Part shown: positions 61,141 through 64,000 of the stretch, piece by piece
Numbering within the stretch: position 1 is the stretch's first letter
Layout: each line of letters opens with the position of its first letter
Assembly (NCBI RefSeq): GCF_900177045.1
Contig: NZ_LT841358.1
Coordinates: forward strand, 1,673,559-1,737,558
Direction: 5' to 3'
Source: Candidatus Nitrosotalea okcheonensis
GTDB taxonomy: Archaea > Thermoproteota > Nitrososphaeria > Nitrososphaerales > Nitrosopumilaceae
Length of the DNA: 64,000 bases
The notes under the pieces: model-generated
Seen by the model: the letters and a program-made list of their open reading frames with translations, nothing else
Database searches by the model: none
Told to the model about the DNA's origin: nothing
Position numbers and translations under genes: made by a program

Positions 61141-62041
61141 ATGAATTCACTCATTCCAGACATTTTCAAAAACTATGTAAATAAAGAATTCAAAATGCCA
61201 GGTCAAAATGGTGTTATACGGATAGAACTTCATACAAATGATGATTCTAAAACATATATCAAATCACTGTCATCAAAAGCACCGTTTTTAATTCAAAAAG
61301 CAATGTATCCTGATTCTAAAATCCGTATTTTGCTCATATCTACATAATGTCATCTTCTGGAGGTATTCTGCAAGGCGATGAACAGAAAATTAATGTTGTA
61401 ATGGGAAAAAATTCTACCGCAAGAATCACGACTCAATCAGCAACCAAAATTTACAAGATGGAAAACGGCTATGCTTCTTAATACATTGACATACTCAGTC
61501 AAGAAGGTAGCTATCTGGAATTTGTTCCACACCAGATTATCCCATTCAAATCATCTAGTTTTATCAAGAAGTAAATCTTGAAGTTGAAAAAGATGCCATT
61601 CTCATCTATTCAGAGATCATATAGGCAGGTTGTATTGCATCTGGCGAAAAATTTGATTTTGATCTTTGTTTTCTTCGTACTTCAGCTAGTAGGAATGGTA
61701 AGATACTTTTCACAGATGTCATGAACTTGAGTCGTAAAGACAAGGCAAATTTTGAATCAATATTTGGAGGAAAAGACATATTTTTGACAATTTACATAAT
61801 TAGAGATTCTATATCTGTAGAAATGATTGTGGATAAAATCAATTCAGCTGTAAATGCCTCTTTTTTGGCTAGTTGCTCTACCTTACCCAATAATTCTGGC
61901 ATTATTGTAAGAATACTTGCTAACTCTGTTTCTGAAATTGTGACTCTGGCAGAACATGTTACTGACATCCTTCGATCTTTTACTGAGAAAAATTCTCCAA
62001 TAACGTCTACAACTCAAAACTCATCAGTAAATATTGTATAA
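61141..62041 (+). pseudogene. ureD: ureD/ureH (urease accessory) remnant with multiple lesions
   Basis: First open part: IPDIFKNYVNKEFKMPGQNG and KAPFLIQKAMYPDS, to a stop at about 61347. The next frame then gives MSSSGGILQGDEQKINVV, ARITTQSATKIYKMENGYAS and a stop; further stops and shifts follow. The last open part, 61721-62041, contains ESIFGGKDIFLTIY and STLPNNSGIIVRILANSV. These are the SSSGGILQGD and TQxATKIYKM signatures of UreD. At least three lesions are needed for one frame. A pseudogene. Confidence 0.88.
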
Positions 62042-62118
62042 TTCGCATTTTTCAATTTTTTAGAATTTGAAATCTTGCTGATCAGAAGTTTTATAATTAC
62101 TAAATCCTTTATATCTAC

Positions 62119-63816
62119 ATGAGTTTTACAGATGGCATACTTGGTGAAGGTACACAATTCTCTGTAGGCGAAGAAACGCGAAGATACAATTTACTTGCTG
62201 GACAATTAATTGCTGATCTTATCAAAACCTCATTTGGACCTAGAGGGTTTGAAAAAATCTACATTGATCTTTTGGGTGAAGCTACCTTGACAAAGAATGG
62301 CTCTACGATGTTGCGTAAAATCGACGTTGAACACCCTGCTGCCAAGGCAATGATAGATGCTTCAAATTCTGTTGACAATGAAGTTGGTGATGGAACAATA
62401 TCGGTAGTTATTTTGGCTGGGTCTTTGCTTGAAAAGGCGGGAAAATTACTGGATCTGGGTATGTCGCCTTCTACAATTGAGGCAGGATACAGGAAAGCGA
62501 CTGAATATTCACTTGATATTGTAAAATCAATTGCAAAAGTTTCTCATTATTCAAATAAAGAAGTCATGCTCAAGTTGGCTGAAACATGCTTGCGAACAAA
62601 GGCAATCTCTGTATTTAGCGAAAATAAATATGTAGCAAAACTAGTAACTGACGCATTTTGTACAATTGCAGATTTTGTAAATCGTACAGTTGAAGTAGAT
62701 GATATTAAAATAGAAGAAAAACCTGGCAATACTTCAGATATCCAACTGGTAAGAGGGGTGGTTATTGACAAAACAATAGATTATTCTGGAATGCCAAGGA
62801 TGATTGAAAACTCAAACATTCTTCTAATCAATGTAGAGCTTGATGATGAAAGAACAAAGACTGATGCAGAGATTGTAATTAGCTCTCCGCAAGAAATGCA
62901 AGCATACATTTTGAAAGAAAGTGATGACATAAAGAGAAAAGTCCAAAAAATAATTGATTCAGGTGCAAATCTTGTGGTTTCCCAAAAGGGAATTAGTCGA
63001 TCGGCCCAAAATTACCTGTCTAGGGCAGGCATAATATCGCTTCGTAGGGTAAAAGAAAATGACCTCCATTGGTTGGAAAAAGCATCAGGTGCTTTGACAG
63101 TGACTGATCTTGACAATATATCTGAAAAACATCTGGGATTTGCAGGTAAAGTTTATGAGAAATTTGTAGGTGATGATAAGATGGTATTTGTAGAAGGATG
63201 TAAAAATCCAAAATCAGTCACTATACTATTACGAGCAAATTCCAAGAGAATGCTTGATGAATACCACCGTACGGTACTTGATGCTATAATAGTTCTCAAA
63301 GATTTCTTTATCAATCCGTCTATAGTAGTTGGTGGAGGTTCTACTGAAATGATTATTGCAAATGAGCTTAGAAAAAGATCACTTTCAATAGAAGGGAAAG
63401 AACAGATTGTGATTCAAAATTTTGCTGAAGCCTTTGAAGAAATTCCACTAACAATTGCTAGAAACTCAGGAATGAATATGGTTGATACAATTGTTCAGTT
63501 AAGAAATAAAAACTCTGAACATAACAATGGGCGTATTCATTCATGGTATGGAGTGGATGCAATTGAAAGAAAAGTTCGAGAGATGTATTCGCAGGATGTT
63601 ATCGAACCACTTGCAGTCAAGGAACAGGTAATAAAAACAGCTTCTGAAGTAGCATCATTATTGATACATGTGGATGAAGTTATCATGAAACAACCTATAA
63701 TGTATACTCATACTCATGGTGATGGAAAAACACATTCACATGCACGAGGTAACCAACCTCACGATCATTTTGACAAACTTGGTAAGATGCAACGACCATC
63801 TCACCATTATTATTGA
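62119..63816 (+). CDS. Divergent group II chaperonin (thermosome-like) with His-rich C-terminus
   Basis: A 565-residue group II chaperonin with GDGT and the EHPAAKAM stretch, GGGSTEMIIA near the end and WYGVDAIERKV. The ATP-site elements are altered: LTKNGSTML replaces the usual TNDGATIL (Asp to Asn), and NSGMNMVD replaces NAGLDPID. The C-terminus carries MYTHTHGDGKTHSHARG then PHDHF and SHHYY, eight His in about 38 residues. His-rich tails on bacterial GroEL and HypB/UreE bind Ni. Adjacent to urease gene remnants, it could have served nickel handling or urease assembly. A TATA-like TTATAATT lies at 62091-62098, implying a leaderless transcript. Confidence 0.9.
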   Translation: MSFTDGILGEGTQFSVGEETRRYNLLAGQLIADLIKTSFGPRGFEKIYIDLLGEATLTKNGSTMLRKIDVEHPAAKAMIDASNSVDNEVGDGTISVVILAGSLLEKAGKLLDLGMSPSTIEAGYRKATEYSLDIVKSIAKVSHYSNKEVMLKLAETCLRTKAISVFSENKYVAKLVTDAFCTIADFVNRTVEVDDIKIEEKPGNTSDIQLVRGVVIDKTIDYSGMPRMIENSNILLINVELDDERTKTDAEIVISSPQEMQAYILKESDDIKRKVQKIIDSGANLVVSQKGISRSAQNYLSRAGIISLRRVKENDLHWLEKASGALTVTDLDNISEKHLGFAGKVYEKFVGDDKMVFVEGCKNPKSVTILLRANSKRMLDEYHRTVLDAIIVLKDFFINPSIVVGGGSTEMIIANELRKRSLSIEGKEQIVIQNFAEAFEEIPLTIARNSGMNMVDTIVQLRNKNSEHNNGRIHSWYGVDAIERKVREMYSQDVIEPLAVKEQVIKTASEVASLLIHVDEVIMKQPIMYTHTHGDGKTHSHARGNQPHDHFDKLGKMQRPSHHYY

Positions 63817-63852
63817 ATTATGAAATCGTGATTAGAAAATCTTTCATATTTT

Positions 63853-64000
63853 TCATCTATTTATTCTGGCAAGTAGTGCTGAATAGATGAATGGTAAAAT
63901 GGTTGTTATTTCTGCATGTATCGTAGTTTGTTTTGCATTTTGAGTTACCTTGCCCCATGAAATAGCCTCTCTTACAAGTGCTCCACTCAAACTTCCGTCA
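63853..64000 (-). CDS. Deoxyhypusine synthase, C-terminal part (cut by the window)
   Basis: The minus strand from the right edge reads DGSLSGALVREAISWGKVTQ, NAKQTTIHAEITTILPFIYS and ends ALLARINR at a stop at 63853. GSLSGA..EA(I/V)SWGK and ATI.LP are the C-terminal motifs of deoxyhypusine synthase. It uses spermidine to modify archaeal aIF5A. Only 49 codons lie in the window; the remainder is beyond it. The gene is convergent with the chaperonin gene. Confidence 0.82.
   Translation of the reverse strand, partial: DGSLSGALVREAISWGKVTQNAKQTTIHAEITTILPFIYSALLARINR

Noticed and set aside
1-64000. CRISPR array, rRNA operon or replication origin
   Set aside because: No regularly spaced direct repeats, no rRNA-like conserved stretches and no origin repeats with a Cdc6/Orc1 gene were seen.

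Overview
The window looks like a chromosome segment of an ammonia-oxidising archaeon (Thaumarchaeota/Nitrososphaerota), most like the Nitrosopumilales/Nitrosotalea side. The evidence is an AT-rich genome, many GTG/TTG starts, TATA boxes about 25-30 nt before leaderless genes, KEOPS genes (kae1, bud32), archaeosine and wybutosine tRNA-modification enzymes, a Rieske/cytochrome b/blue-copper cluster, F420-linked enzymes, a group II chaperonin, a deoxyhypusine synthase end, and remnants of a thaumarchaeal-type urease cluster. The genus is an inference.

Region 1 (1-19.5 kb) makes surface polysaccharide and glycoprotein sugars. PseB-, PseC- and PseG-type enzymes and a NeuB/PseI-type synthase point to a nonulosonic acid of the pseudaminic type. 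Around them lie a GT-B glycosyltransferase-like protein, a Gfo/Idh/MocA oxidoreductase, a methyltransferase, an operon-like block (GH57-like protein, epimerase, IolB-like isomerase, ATP-grasp enzyme, SDR), UDP-glucose dehydrogenase, GalU, a PGI/PMI, and a dehydrogenase-like protein with a 380-residue intein at its catalytic cysteine.

Region 2 (19.5-32.7 kb) is mixed metabolism: MtnA-type isomerase, a SufT/PqqD-like fusion, an AbrB-like protein, a tiny CWC protein, tRNA-Arg(TCG), an aminotransferase, F420-linked proteins, a phosphatase, and a secreted protein plus a 1414-aa membrane-anchored subtilase.

Region 3 (32.7-35.4 kb) is respiratory complex III: Rieske protein, cytochrome b and a blue copper protein. 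After it come small genes, a broken PIN-domain toxin-like locus, a Gln-rich tandem-repeat secreted protein and a secreted pentapeptide-repeat protein (36-39 kb).

Region 4 (39-50.5 kb) is informational housekeeping: tRNA-Arg(TCT), OGG1-type glycosylase, beta-CASP nuclease, an Asp-ligated-type ferredoxin, TgtA, AK6-like kinase, a TGS-type GTPase, Kae1, Bud32, ITPase, Taw1 and a zinc alcohol dehydrogenase.

Region 5 (50.5-52.7 kb) is mobile. A 1.27-kb element has 18-bp inverted repeats and an 8-bp target duplication, yet carries only a tnpB (with one amber stop). Next is tRNA-His, whose 3' end is repeated 680 bp downstream, flanking a GAF-domain gene of foreign base composition.

Region 6 (52.8-64 kb) is the most interesting. 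A ureohydrolase is translationally coupled to an orphan urease-gamma-like gene; a sodium/solute symporter is followed by a UspA protein; a ParB-like gene follows; then come remnants of ureC, ureG and ureD, and a divergent chaperonin with a histidine-rich tail. A 13-bp palindrome TTCGNNNGTCGAA, not otherwise explained, occurs four times in this block, three of them upstream of genes. The picture is a urea/ureohydrolase regulon that has lost its urease.
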